A stretch of DNA of 64,000 nt from Ditylenchus dipsaci (taxonomy: Eukaryota > Nematoda > Chromadorea > Rhabditida > Anguinidae): contig SADC01000914.1 of assembly GCA_004194705.1 (NCBI GenBank), positions 62,001 through 126,000 on the forward strand, given 5' to 3'. The notes below the pieces were generated by a model. That model saw only the letters and a program-made list of their open reading frames with translations, did no database searches and was not told the DNA's origin. Each line of letters begins with the position of its first letter. Position 1 is the stretch's first letter. Position numbers and translations under genes: made by a program. Shown here in pieces: positions 1 to 9,470 of this stretch.

Positions 1-960
1 GGATGAAAAACCTACAACTCCAAACTCATAGGATTATTGACTCGGTGAAGAGGAGCATCTGAACCAGCCATTTTGCCTAGCTTCGGGATGGCTTCACCAG
101 TTCTAAAATAGAAAAAAATGAAAGTGAACAGAAAGTAGGTGGTGCTCTTTACCTTGTATACGGCGAATTTCCTTTTTGCGCTGGTTTTTCATAGAAGTTT
201 CCCATGGTGGCAAGCGCTGAAATTCGGCAATAATAAATGAAAACTTTTGCACATATAAGAGGGCAAAAAGGATATAAGAAAGTGATTTTCAGACTTAAAT
301 TCAAAGAAAACGCTGAGAGAAAAATACGCTAAGAGCTTTATAGAGTATCACTGGAAAGTTTCACTGGTCCCAGGGCGCCTTTTCAAATATTCGTTTTGAT
401 CAATTGCAGCTCATGGTTTACAACATTCTTAAAGGGCCATGGCCACGCGTTCTGGATTGACCCCGGAGTTTAAAAATTTTCGCCTAATCATTGAACTTCC
501 ATATGGGTTTTTCAGCTTGATTTTCTAACAAAACAAAACAAGAATTCGATTTTAGGTATAGTGTCAGAAACCAAGTTAAAAAATCCGTACAGAAATTCAA
601 GGATTAGGAAATTTTTTTGTATTGGCGGGGCAACCGTTGTCGGAGACGCAATGGCCCTTCAAGGATCGAATCGAATAACAGCACCGAATCTCTGAATTCA
701 GCATCTTTTTTAGCAAACTGATAATGGGTAATGAAGGGGTCGTATACTAAAGCTTGGATTTTAAGCAGAGAAGGAAAAAGTATATTTCGGGACGGGACAA
801 AAATTGTGAGAAAAAAAAATACCGGGACGGGATACCGAAACGGGATGACAATGAATTTACTCCGAGACGGGAATCCGGAAAAAAGTAAAATCCCGAGTCG
901 GAACAATCATTTTCCCGGTCGGGACGCAAACAGGAAATTCGACAACAAGAATTAGTTTTC
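1..960. other. No gene seen; repeat-derived sequence
   Basis: No coding region with codon-like structure is visible. A loose inverted repeat runs from about 430 to 655: a GGGCCATGGCC-type left arm faces a GCAATGGCCC right arm. Its inner sequence (CTAATC, AACAAAAC, AAACCAAGTT) recurs around 12440-12560 and 13205-13250, so this is a dispersed repeat. The 780-940 stretch is rich in CGGGACGGGA-like words of no recognised function. Confidence 0.5.
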
Positions 961-998
961 GAAAATGATATGCAAAGGATTTTGTCACAATTTACGTT

Positions 999-1470
999 AA
1001 AGGGCATGATCGTGCCCGATGGGGAGAAAAGGCGCGAACCAGCAGTTCTTTTCTTTCTCGATAATTTTTACATTCGTTCTAGTCTAGATTTTTAAGTTTT
1101 CTGTCTAGTTTATAAAAGCAGTATAAGGTCATCTATATCAGATTTTGACGCAGAACGAGTGAAAAATGCGACGATTCAAAAATATTCGAAAAAAACTGCT
1201 GGTTCGCGCCTTAACGCACGAGCATACCCCTTTAAAGGGGCATGCCCGTGCGTTTCAAAAAGTTAAGGCGGGGACCAGCAATTTTTTTTGAATCGTTCTA
1301 TTTTTCACTTGTTTTGCGTCAAATCTAGTATTAGTGACCATATACTACTTTTAAAAACTAGGCAGAAAACTAAAAAAATCTGAATGCATATGCATGTAAA
1401 ACTTGATCGAGAAAGAAAAAAAGTGCTGGTCCCCGCCTTTTTTCCGTTTCGGGCACGGGCATGCCCCTTT
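999..1470. repeat. Two abutting foldback elements with AAAGGGGCATGC tips
   Basis: Two inverted-repeat elements sit end to end (about 999-1233 and 1234-1470). Both have tips reading AAAGGG(G)CATGC and a subterminal GGCG(C/G)GxACCAGCA word facing its complement. Related copies occur at 21099-21703 and, truncated by the window edge, at 63938-64000. No coding capacity is seen, so they are non-autonomous MITE-like elements. Confidence 0.7.
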
Positions 1471-1594
1471 AAGGACAAAATCCAGATATTGTCCGAGTAT
1501 ATTCTCAATGGCTGTAACTAAAAACACGCAACGAAATACTGATTTCCCGCAGTGAATCACTGATTTCCTGCAGTAACTACATAAAACAAGATTA

Positions 1595-1752
1595 CCGTAA
1601 ATCCTCTAATAGAGCCCCCGGGGGCTTTATTTTTCAATCCCTGAAAAATCTTGAAATTGTCAATCAAAAATGGTGCTAACTCTGAAACTCTAGTCAAAAA
1701 TCGAGGGGGGGGGGCTCTATTAGAGAGGCGGGCTCTATTAGAGGATTTACGG
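1595..1752. mobile_element. CCGTA-family MITE, 158 bp
   Basis: A short palindromic element begins CCGTAAATCCTCTAATAGAG and ends in its complement, flanked on both sides by TA. It belongs to a family present at least nine times in this window, with CCGTA tips, a CTCTAATA core and TA duplication. TA duplication and tip style suit the Tc1/mariner/pogo group. The arms differ in length because of a poly-G run near 1706. Confidence 0.8.
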
Positions 1753-1798
1753 TATTTCTCCGTGTTTTTACAATTACAAAATTTATTTTTTTGTAATC

Positions 1799-2546
1799 AA
1801 CATGTAGCCCTGAATCTCTAATTTCTGATGAGCTGTCAACTGGAAAGAAAACTAATGGTTATGAAAAACCCCAATTTTTTCTGAACACATCGAGCTAATT
1901 TACAGCTCATTAGAAGCTAGAGATTCAGGGCTACACGTTGATCTATAAAAATAAATCACGATTTGGAAAACACCGCAAAATACTCTTGTTTATGTATTTA
2001 CTGCAGGAAATCAGTATTTTACTGCCGGCGGTCAATTTTAACCTATTCTCAATTGACAACCCGTACGTACGGGTACGGAACCCGTATGTACGTACAGCCT
2101 TTTTGGATTCTAGGGACGGGACAGATTTTCAAAAGTCAGACGGGACCAGGCCTGTGCATGGGCCGGGCCGACCGGAATCCACTTTTTAAATACATAAGTC
2201 GGCCTAAAGATTTATTCTTGTAGCTGAGATTCCAGGCTACAAAACAAATATTACCATTTATCAAAATTAACAAAAAAAATTGACTTTTTTAAAAAAGCAG
2301 CTCAATTTTTTTTGACCTCGGCCGGACGTCTCAAAAATTGAGACGCTTTTATAAATTAGTCAATTTTTTTTGTCAATTTTGATAAATGGTACATTCAACC
2401 CCCGATTTGACGACACCCCTGGGGACCGACTTAAGGTGTCGTTAAATCGAGGGTTCACTTTGACTGAATTTTAGTCAAAGCAAACCAAATAGGCTCATTT
2501 TCGGGTGTCGTTAAATCGGAGTGTCGTTCAATCGAGGGTTGACTGT
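1799..2546. repeat. Three short foldbacks, no gene
   Basis: 1799-1942 is an inverted repeat with tips CATGTAGCCCTGAATCTCTA and complement; related arms recur at 56718-56919 and 50230-50450. 2252-2390 is an inverted repeat whose arms read ACCATTTATCAAAATTAAC. 2391-2546 has pogo-like ends (TCAACCCYCGATTTGACGAC facing its complement, GGGTTGACTGTA at the right). The stretch between 1943 and 2251 holds nothing recognisable. Confidence 0.6.
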
Positions 2547-3799
2547 AATAACAACCCAGGGCTGTAATAACCCAGGGGCCTAGCAGACTATTTGAAAAGT
2601 GAAAATGAAAAATTGAAAATGAAAAATTGAAAAATGAAAATTCTCAAGCAAACTAATATTCGAAAAATTGAAAATGAAAAGTGAAAATGAAAAATTGAAA
2701 ATTGTTTCATTTTCAAGCGGACTATTGAAAAATTGAAAAGTGAAAAGTGAAAATTTTTTCAATTTTTCATGAAAAATTGATGACCGGTCATCCCGTCATC
2801 AATTTTTCAGAATTTTACATAGCTTAATTCTGGGGCTATTTTTATGCGCTGAACACGATTTTGGGCTCAGATTTTGTGTTTTTGGGATAGAACAAGTAGT
2901 AAATTGCTTCATTTGCTTCTACTTCAGGCGATGTCTGCAAGCGACAGTGATAACAGCAGTGAAAATGGTGCTATTCGTTCGCGGGTGTTTTAACTAAAAT
3001 GCACATTTGGTAAAATTTCTTTTGGTAAATGCACATTTGGTAAAAAAATTTTTGGTAAAGGCATATTTGGTAAAATTCTTTTGGTAAAGGCACATGTGGT
3101 AAGAAAACTTTTTGGTAAAGCACTTTTTCGTGGATATTTTCGGGTGGTATATCTTTTTGGTCATAGAGTTCTTGTTTTTGGCCATAGATCTTATTGGCTG
3201 TTTTGGTCACAGAGACACCGTTTTCGGTGGCAATAGACGTTTTTCCAATCATCTAAAAGCACTTTATGCTCTCCGAACCCCGTTAAGCACCTAGTGACCA
3301 GGACTTTTCAGGGCGTTTGGGTGAATTTACCCCTACTCTGGAGTTACCTGGATATAAACCTGTCCAGGTGGTAGCCACCCCAGGTTTGGAGTTGGGTAGG
3401 TAAAATCGCACTTTTAGTCTTAACAAGCCGAATACCTCACACAATTTTAAGTAAGAAAAAATGGTTTATTTTTATTATAAAGAAATTTTAATTTTGTAGG
3501 CCATCCAGGTGGCATAGTGACCGCCCGTCCGGCCGGCCCGTCCCGTCCTCGTCCCCGTCCGGACGGCGTCGAAAAAGCGGACGATCGGACGGCCGGCTTG
3601 GTCGGCCGTCCGAGCGGCCGGCCGGTGGACGGCCGGCTGAAAACGTCCAAGACGGCAGACGGCCGGCAACGATAAACTCGGACGGGACGGCCGACGGCCG
3701 GTCCGTCTGACACCGTCCTTCACTATAGCGAGCGAATTTTGGACTCGTAATCTTTATTTTAACAAAAGTCTTGAAAAATAACATTTCACCAAATTTCAG

Positions 3800-3988
3800 C
3801 TCGGAGAATCACAATTTAGTGATACGCTTGTCCTAACAGAAATCACATCACCATTCGGCTTAGGGACAGTTAATGTCCCTTTAAGATCAGAATCTATCAA
3901 TGACCTCGTAGAAGATGTATTGCATCGCTGCGTTCGAGAGGCTGGTTACAGAAAACCCCGTTTCAAACAAACGAGTTCAAGACACTGA
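3800..3988 (+). pseudogene. Unrecognised 62-codon open stretch inside hAT element
   Basis: After an acceptor-like AAATTTCAG, a frame stays open for 62 codons to a TGA at 3986-3988. It begins LGESQFSDTLVLTEI and includes SINDLVEDVLHRCVREAGY. Composition looks protein-like, but I do not recognise a family. Because it lies between hAT arms and before the hAT C-terminal fragment, it may be transposon-derived or a captured host exon. Confidence that it is expressed is low. Confidence 0.25.
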
Positions 3989-4039
3989 CTTTCTCTAAAA
4001 CAACAGGAAATTCAGCGAAATGGACCGATAAAAAAGTAA

Positions 4040-4174
4040 GCGATCGATATTTTGATAATTCCGGCTTTGTCTGGTGCTGATGAAAGAATATTTTCCATAA
4101 TGACAATGCATGTGGAAGGAAGAAGAGTGGGTATTAATCAAGAACTGATAAAGGCTCGAATAATTCTGACATGA
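4040..4174 (+). pseudogene. hAT transposase C-terminal remnant
   Basis: The frame reads AIDILIIPALSGADERIFS followed by a GRRVGINQELIKARI segment and a TGA at 4172-4174. This follows the hAT family C-terminal signature (IPATSAxSERxFS, then a basic RR and a helix), the dimerisation region of hAT transposases. The N-terminal and catalytic parts are absent and the upstream frame contains a stop, so this is a relic. It lies within the 8-bp-duplication element at 3513-4468. Confidence 0.75.
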
Positions 4175-5295
4175 TATATTTTTTAGTTTTCTAAATTTTT
4201 TCAATAAAGATCAAATTTTCAAGTAACAAATTTGTCACAAAACTTTTTCACTATTTATGCCGGCCGGCGGACGGCCGGCGTTAGAAAATCTCAGTCGGAC
4301 GGCCGGCAGACGGCCGGCGAAATTTTCAGCAAGACGGCGAAATAATGGACGGCCGGCCGACGGCCGGCCGTAAGAAAAAAATTTCGGCCGGCCGGTTGGA
4401 CGGCCGGTCAAAAACGTCTAGGACGGGGACGGGACGCCGTCCAAATTTCAAAAAGCGCGGTCACTATGCCAGGTGGACATCCACCTGACCAGGATCTAAC
4501 CACCACATGTTTTGGAGTTTGCGTGGGTGAAATATTGATTTTTGTCCTGACAAACCTAATCTAACACATAATTTTAAGTTAGAAAAAATGAGTATAATTA
4601 AGAAGAATTTTAATGGGAGGAAATAGATATAGAAACCCGGAGAAAGAAAAGGGAAAGAGAAGAAAAAGTAGAAATAAGAAGGTCTTTGACACAAAAACAA
4701 CTACAAAGTGCCTTACTAAAAAAAATTTACCAAATATGCCTTTACCAAAAAAAATTTTTACCGAATGTTCCTTTACCAAAACGTTTTTTTACCAAATGTG
4801 CCTTTTACCAAATATTTCTTTACCTTTTTCGGTACAGCCCCCCCCCCCAAACAGCCCCCGTACAGCCCCCAAAATACAATGCGCAAAATGAAAATTTTCA
4901 GTGAAAATGAAAAATTGAAAAATGCTTAGGCTGCTTGAAAAGTGGAAATTTTTCACTTTTCATTTTCAATTTTTCATTTTCATTTTTTCAATTTTTCATG
5001 AAAATTTTTCATTTTTCAAATAGTCTGCTAGGCCCCAGGGCTGCCATCTCAAAGTTTTTTTTCAAAAGGACGTTTTGACCATTCTTGGAGAAAAAAGCGC
5101 ATTTTATCATGTGCTTGTTGCCATTTTGAAGCGAAAAAAAAAAGATTTTGACTAAAACTTCAAAAATGGAAAAAGGTATGGGATTCCAAAAAAAGGACAA
5201 ATCTTTTTATAAAGGACATATGGCGTCCCTGTAATAACTGTTTTGTATCCTGAAATCTCAGCTACAAGAAGAAATTCTCCGGGCCAACTTATGTA

Positions 5296-5549
5296 CCGTA
5301 TTTTTTCCTGTAATAAGGCGGCATGCCGCCTTATTTTTCAAACCCCTGAAAATCCGAAAAATTTGAATTCAATCTCGAGACTTTCGGGTGCTCAACCAAA
5401 ATCTAAAAATTAGAATCGGTAGAGCTCGTGGGAGTTAAGAAAACGCATCAAACAGATAACCAAAATATTTACTCTGCTTCGAGATATAGACCCTCGAAGT
5501 TGGGGGTGCCGCCTTATTAGATGGTGCCGCCTTATTACAGGAAATACGG
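5296..5549. mobile_element. CCGTA-family MITE, 254 bp
   Basis: Begins CCGTATTTTTTCCTGTAATA and ends in the complement TATTACAGGAAATACGG, with TA on each side. A GGCGGCATGCCGCC palindrome follows the left tip. The interior contains an inverted GAGCTCGTGGGAGTTAAGAAA word shared with the copies at 9236, 29320 and 40508. Confidence 0.8.
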
Positions 5550-6154
5550 TATTTTAAAAGTGGGTCAGGGCCAGCACGGGCCCGTCGGTCAGGACAGCTC
5601 GCTTGCCGGCCCGTGCACAGGCCTGGAAGGGACAATAAATCCGGGGAGCGAAAAATTACTCGGGGACAGGACAGATGAAAAAAAATTTCATGAAAAATTC
5701 TGAGACTGGAAATACACATAAAACCCCTTCGGGACGGTATGGAACTAGAGTCGGTACGGGAGCTCCGTATCGTCTCGCCATCATCTGTTTTTTTTACAAA
5801 AATTGTTTACTTTGTCGAACTAGTGCCTTCAACTAGTTTTGATGTCTTTAGATGGCCAAAAATAGGGAGTATCATAATGGTGCCATTTCAATAGGGGCTA
5901 TTCGCACTTCGAATTTTGCAGTGGCGCAATCAGCATTGCCGAAATTCGAATGTGGCGCAATTCGCAGTGGCGCAAGCTGAAATGCCGATATCTTTCGCTA
6001 CCTGATTTTTTTGAGTTTTTTGCTTTCCACATTTTTCGAGTTTTCAAGCTGATCGCTTAAAATGACCACTCCGGATAAATTCATATGTTTTGAGATCCAC
6101 GATCTAGTTTTTTTTGATGTTTTGATTACTGGTTGATTATTGCGTTCTAGGAAA
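5550..6154. other. Intergenic, upstream of ubiquitin-like gene
   Basis: No gene is seen. Around 5890-5970 GGCGCAAT/AATTCG words recur (also at 49800-49870). A TTCTAG acceptor-like site at 6145-6150 lies four bases before the next gene's ATG and could be a trans-splice or 5'-UTR acceptor. Confidence 0.45.
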
Positions 6155-7080
6155 ATGCGTCTTACTGTCAATATAAGTATCAGTGACTGGGTTGCCTATG
6201 AATTCGAAGTAAATGAAAATGCAACAGTCAAAGAACTCAAACAACTGATCCAGAGCACTGAAGGTTACCTCTATTATCAGCATCAGATCCAAATCGATGG
6301 TAACTTTTTGCTTCTAGATAAACGTCAATATTTCGTGTGCTGTGTACCTGCATATCTAATTGGCTCGTATATTATTTTATTTTTTAGGGTGTGTTGTCAG
6401 TGATGATGATGAAATATCGGAAAATCTGAACGATGGAAGTGTCATCTACCTGCTACACGTCAAAAACATTATGCTCTTCGTCAAATGGGAAAAACAATAC
6501 TTCTGCTTAGATGTTGAAACTGACAACTCTGTGGCCAGCATCAAGAATAGACTGAGAAATCTGCTTCCTACAGACACCGAAATTGATTATCTGTGCTTTG
6601 CTGGTAATTTATTTGTTGCAATTTTGTCGCATTTCCGAACATTCAGGTGAAAAGTTGGCGGACAAGAAGACCTTGGGAAAATGCAAATTAGATCACCTGT
6701 TCACTATCCACCTGAATGAGAATCCAAGTTTTCAGCAGTCGCCGGATCGCTGTATTCCCATTCGAGTTCTTTGGTTTAACGAGAGAGATCACCGGATGTT
6801 CTGGATCAACAGAGCAACAACAGTTGGTGAGCTCAAGGAGATGATTCAATTGGAAACGAAACTATTGGCAGTCAATCAGATACTTATCTCAAACAGTAAT
6901 TCATTCAACATTGATGTGCCCGACTTGTTTTTTTATGACTTTTCAGGACTTCAACTTCAAAACAACGATTGGATAGCTGCTACAGGAGAAACACATAACT
7001 TGAAGGTTTACCTCATCATCAGGCTGACGAAGTGCTGTGACTATGTTCCGGAAAAAGAAGAAGAAGAAGAAGTGGAGTGA
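6155..7080 (+). CDS. Protein of three tandem ubiquitin-like domains, no terminal Gly-Gly
   Basis: Four exons join in frame: 6155-6323, 6388-6603, 6647-6895 and 6947-7080 (introns 64, 43 and 51 bp, all GT-AG), giving 255 residues. Three ubiquitin-like units of about 75-80 residues follow one another. Unit 1 runs from MRLTVNISISDWVAYEFEV to VIYLLHVKN. Unit 2 runs from IMLFVKWEKQYFCLDVE through YLCFAGEKL to HLFTIHLN. Unit 3 runs from IPIRVLWFNERDHRMFW through QILISNRLQLQ to VYLIIRL. Each keeps the beta-grasp order (strand, strand, helix with VKELKQLI / VASIKNRL / VGELKEMI, then the ubiquitin LIFAGKQL-like loop). No unit ends in Gly-Gly, so processing and conjugation like polyubiquitin are unlikely. 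The C-terminus is an acidic tail of Glu codons. The start follows an acceptor-like TTCTAG. All splice phases fit without indels. The family is inferred from pattern only; no specific orthologue is recognised. Confidence 0.8.
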
Positions 7081-7282
7081 AGCCAGTTGACAGTTGTTGT
7101 TGTTTAAATTTGTCTGATTATTGTGACTTGTCTACTTACTGCTTAGAACCAAAAGTTGCCGGATAAAGAATTCTACGGCCAACACGTGTTTTGACATGTT
7201 TCCTAGAGTGGTTATCATGATTCCTTGTTTAGCCGTAATAATATGGTCGTGTCTAATGAATTGCCTTTTCTCTTTCCGTGCT
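7081..7282. other. 3' flank of triple ubiquitin-like gene
   Basis: Downstream untranslated or intergenic sequence. No clear AATAAA is seen before the foldback element starts at 7292. Confidence 0.35.
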
Positions 7283-7291
7283 CTGTCTATG

Positions 7292-7973
7292 GGGTCCGCG
7301 ACAATTGACCGCCTGGACAATTGACCGCCTGGGCCGATTGACCGCCTGGGACAATTGACCGCCTGGAAAATTGACCGACTGGGCCGTTTGACCCCCCGTG
7401 GCTTTTTGACTACTTAGACGTTAAAACCGATAAAGACGTCGTTTCCAACCACTTTCCATCAAAAATTTTGACCTTTCTAGATTCTCTACCTTCCTGCCTT
7501 CGGCAGGCAACCTAATTCAATAGGAAGCCCCTTTGGGGTACATGGTCCGGGATAAGGGCTGACCCTTTGGGGTACATGGTCCGGGATAAGGGCTGACCCT
7601 TTAATGACCCACATAGCTTTTTCTTGGTGCAGCACCAGTAAGCTTTCAAACCATCACGGCTATACGTCATTTTCTTCTTCGCTTGAATAGTCGCTGAGTT
7701 CGTTAACGATTAGGCCCACGAGTTCTATATTAGCATCCATCAGATTGCTAAATTTTATATTTATAGTAAATAATGGTGTTTAAAGAAAAAACACAGAAAG
7801 TATGAATTTTACATAATCGGACTTTTAAAAATGAACAGACAAAAGATGAACATAGTCAAAAAGCCACGGGGGGTCAAACGGCCCAGGCGGTCAATTTTCC
7901 AGGCGGTCAATTGTCCCAGGCGGTCAATCGGCACAGGCGGTCAATTGTCCAGGCGGTCAATTGTCCTGCTCCC
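7292..7973. mobile_element. Foldback with tandem-repeat arms, GGG ends, 9-bp duplication
   Basis: The exact 9-bp direct repeat CTGTCTATG (7283-7291 and 7974-7982) flanks inverted ends that begin GGG and run into GACAATTGACCGCC. Each arm is a short tandem array of GACAATTGACCGCCTGG-type units, in opposite orientation on the two sides. The 9-bp duplication and G-rich ends fit Mutator-like or Drosophila Foldback-like elements. The interior holds a CTGCCTTCGGCAG hairpin and a duplicated GGGGTACATGGTCCGGGATA block, but no transposase. Confidence 0.75.
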
Positions 7974-7982
7974 CTGTCTATG

Positions 7983-8695
7983 CGTGCATGAGCTAGATAA
8001 CTTTTTCTTTGAATTTTCACATTTAGTAAGGACTATTTCTGACTTACTCCCATTGACCCCTCCCTGCAATGTGACCATTAATTTCTAATTCATTTTCCGC
8101 CAAGATTTTAGGAAGATGTTATGTACCGGCACAGTTGCAACTAAAGCAGTCAATTTTCGTAATCAAAAACCAAAAAATGATTATTTTGTTGTTGCTCCCG
8201 CATGCCACCCGCTTTATCAATTTTTATTTTATCACACTGATAAGTTATTCAAGTCGATTACAATGAATCAAACAAATCCAAATTATATTTTTTTGGTGGT
8301 AACATAGTTTTCAGTAGGTTTTTTTAAAGTAGGATGCCAATGCTGCCAATGTGTTAATATTAAAATAGCTCGAGATAATTAGGGTACGAGATCATATAGT
8401 GTGCTTTAGCTCTTTGGGCAATGTACAAGCTACCCGGCACTTTTTCGAGAAATATTTCATTTGATTATTTTGTGTGGCTAACTAACTATTCATATGATTT
8501 CGGCAAAAGATTTGGCCTAGTATTATTGTCGAGTTCTGATATAAAAACACCCACCCCATTCTCCTTCAAATTGTGAACTTTTTGACCATTTGTCAATCTC
8601 GTCCGAAAACCCAAAGAATTCCGATTTAGGACCGCCAAAAAACTTCAATGTCTGGGGTAAAAAGAGTTGGATAAAATTTAGGATGTTTTGGAACA
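7983..8695. other. Intergenic, no feature recognised
   Basis: AT-rich sequence without a coding signal or clear inverted repeat. Short open frames here have no recognisable composition. Confidence 0.4.
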
Positions 8696-9235
8696 ATGAT
8701 TATTTTAGCTTCTGATCATCTCAAGATGCAAACCCCTGGATTGGCCATCTCTGACTATATTCTTCATGAAGTCTTTTCTTTTCTCAGCCGTCGCCAACTG
8801 CAAAATTCCAAGCTTGTGAGCCTTAGACTAAGCCGCTACATCCAAGACCATTTCCCAACCTATCCACTTCATTGCGTTCCTGCATGTCGACTGATGGACA
8901 AAAGATGACAGTAACAAACCATCCAGAATATGAATTTTGTGGATTATCTCAAGCCAGGGGCTCCAAAACCGTCCCAGTCTCTGAGATACTGCCCTATATT
9001 GGCAATTTGTGCGCCGGAACTTTTTGGCTTGAACTGAACTGTCGACGATATAAGGGTTCAGACCTGAGCTTGGACCAACTATTCCACATCTATTCCATGC
9101 TGGCACCCCTGTGGAAACAAGCTAAACTGGTGCTAAGAGTTGAGAGTTTACGAAGAGACTGCAACGTAGGCATTAATGAATTTTAGCATATAAATGCCTC
9201 CAAAAAACTTTTTTTATTACTGACTATTGAGAGTA

Positions 9236-9470
9236 CCGTATTTCCTCTAATAAGTGCCCACTTCTCTACTTTGAGAATCTATATCTCAGTCCAGAGCAAA
9301 TATTTTGTGAACCTGTTTATTGTATTTTCTCAACTCCCACGAGCTCCACCGACTTCGCGTTTTAGATTTCTGTTGAGCACTCAAAATTTTTTGATATCTA
9401 CTCCGAACTTTTCAGAGTTTCGGGTGTTTGAAAAATAAGCGCCAATGGGCTCTTGTTAGAAGAAATACGG
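9236..9470. mobile_element. CCGTA-family MITE in F-box intron 1
   Basis: Tips CCGTATTTCCTCTAATAAG and a slightly diverged complement ending GAAATACGG, with TA on both sides. It shares interior words with the copies at 5296 and 29320. Confidence 0.75.

Larger units (their letters stand above)
3513..4468. mobile_element. hAT-type foldback with GC-rich tandem arms
   Basis: Inverted ends CATAGTGACCGC and GCGGTCACTATG are flanked by an 8-bp direct duplication CCAGGTGG (3505-3512 and 4469-4476), the hallmark of hAT transposition. Each arm contains a run of CGGACGGCCGG-like repeats, unusually GC-rich for this AT-rich window. Between the arms is a fragment matching the hAT C-terminal dimerisation region, which supports the superfamily call independently. 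At 956 bp it cannot encode a full transposase. Confidence 0.8.
2578..5033. mobile_element. Outer foldback element carrying nested insertions
   Basis: Ends GCCTAGCAGACTATTTGAAA and the complementary TTTCAAATAGTCTGCTAGGC are flanked by CCCAGGG on both sides (2571-2577 and 5034-5040). The arms next to the tips are degenerate tandem repeats of GAAAATGAAAAATT. Inside lies a second pair of arms built from TTTGGTAAA words (about 2990-3120 and 4717-4830), then copies of a CCAGGTGG-containing repeat, then the hAT element at 3513-4468. The order shows successive insertions. No intact gene is carried. Confidence 0.65.

Noticed and set aside
1826..1850. CTGATGAG...GAAA words resembling a hammerhead ribozyme core
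   Set aside because: No helix II pairing and no cleavage-site stem is present; the sequence is part of a foldback arm.
3447..3784. Arg/Pro/Gly-rich frames of 80-98 codons on the minus strand
   Set aside because: They arise from the CGGACGGCCGG tandem arm of the hAT element and are open in all three frames.
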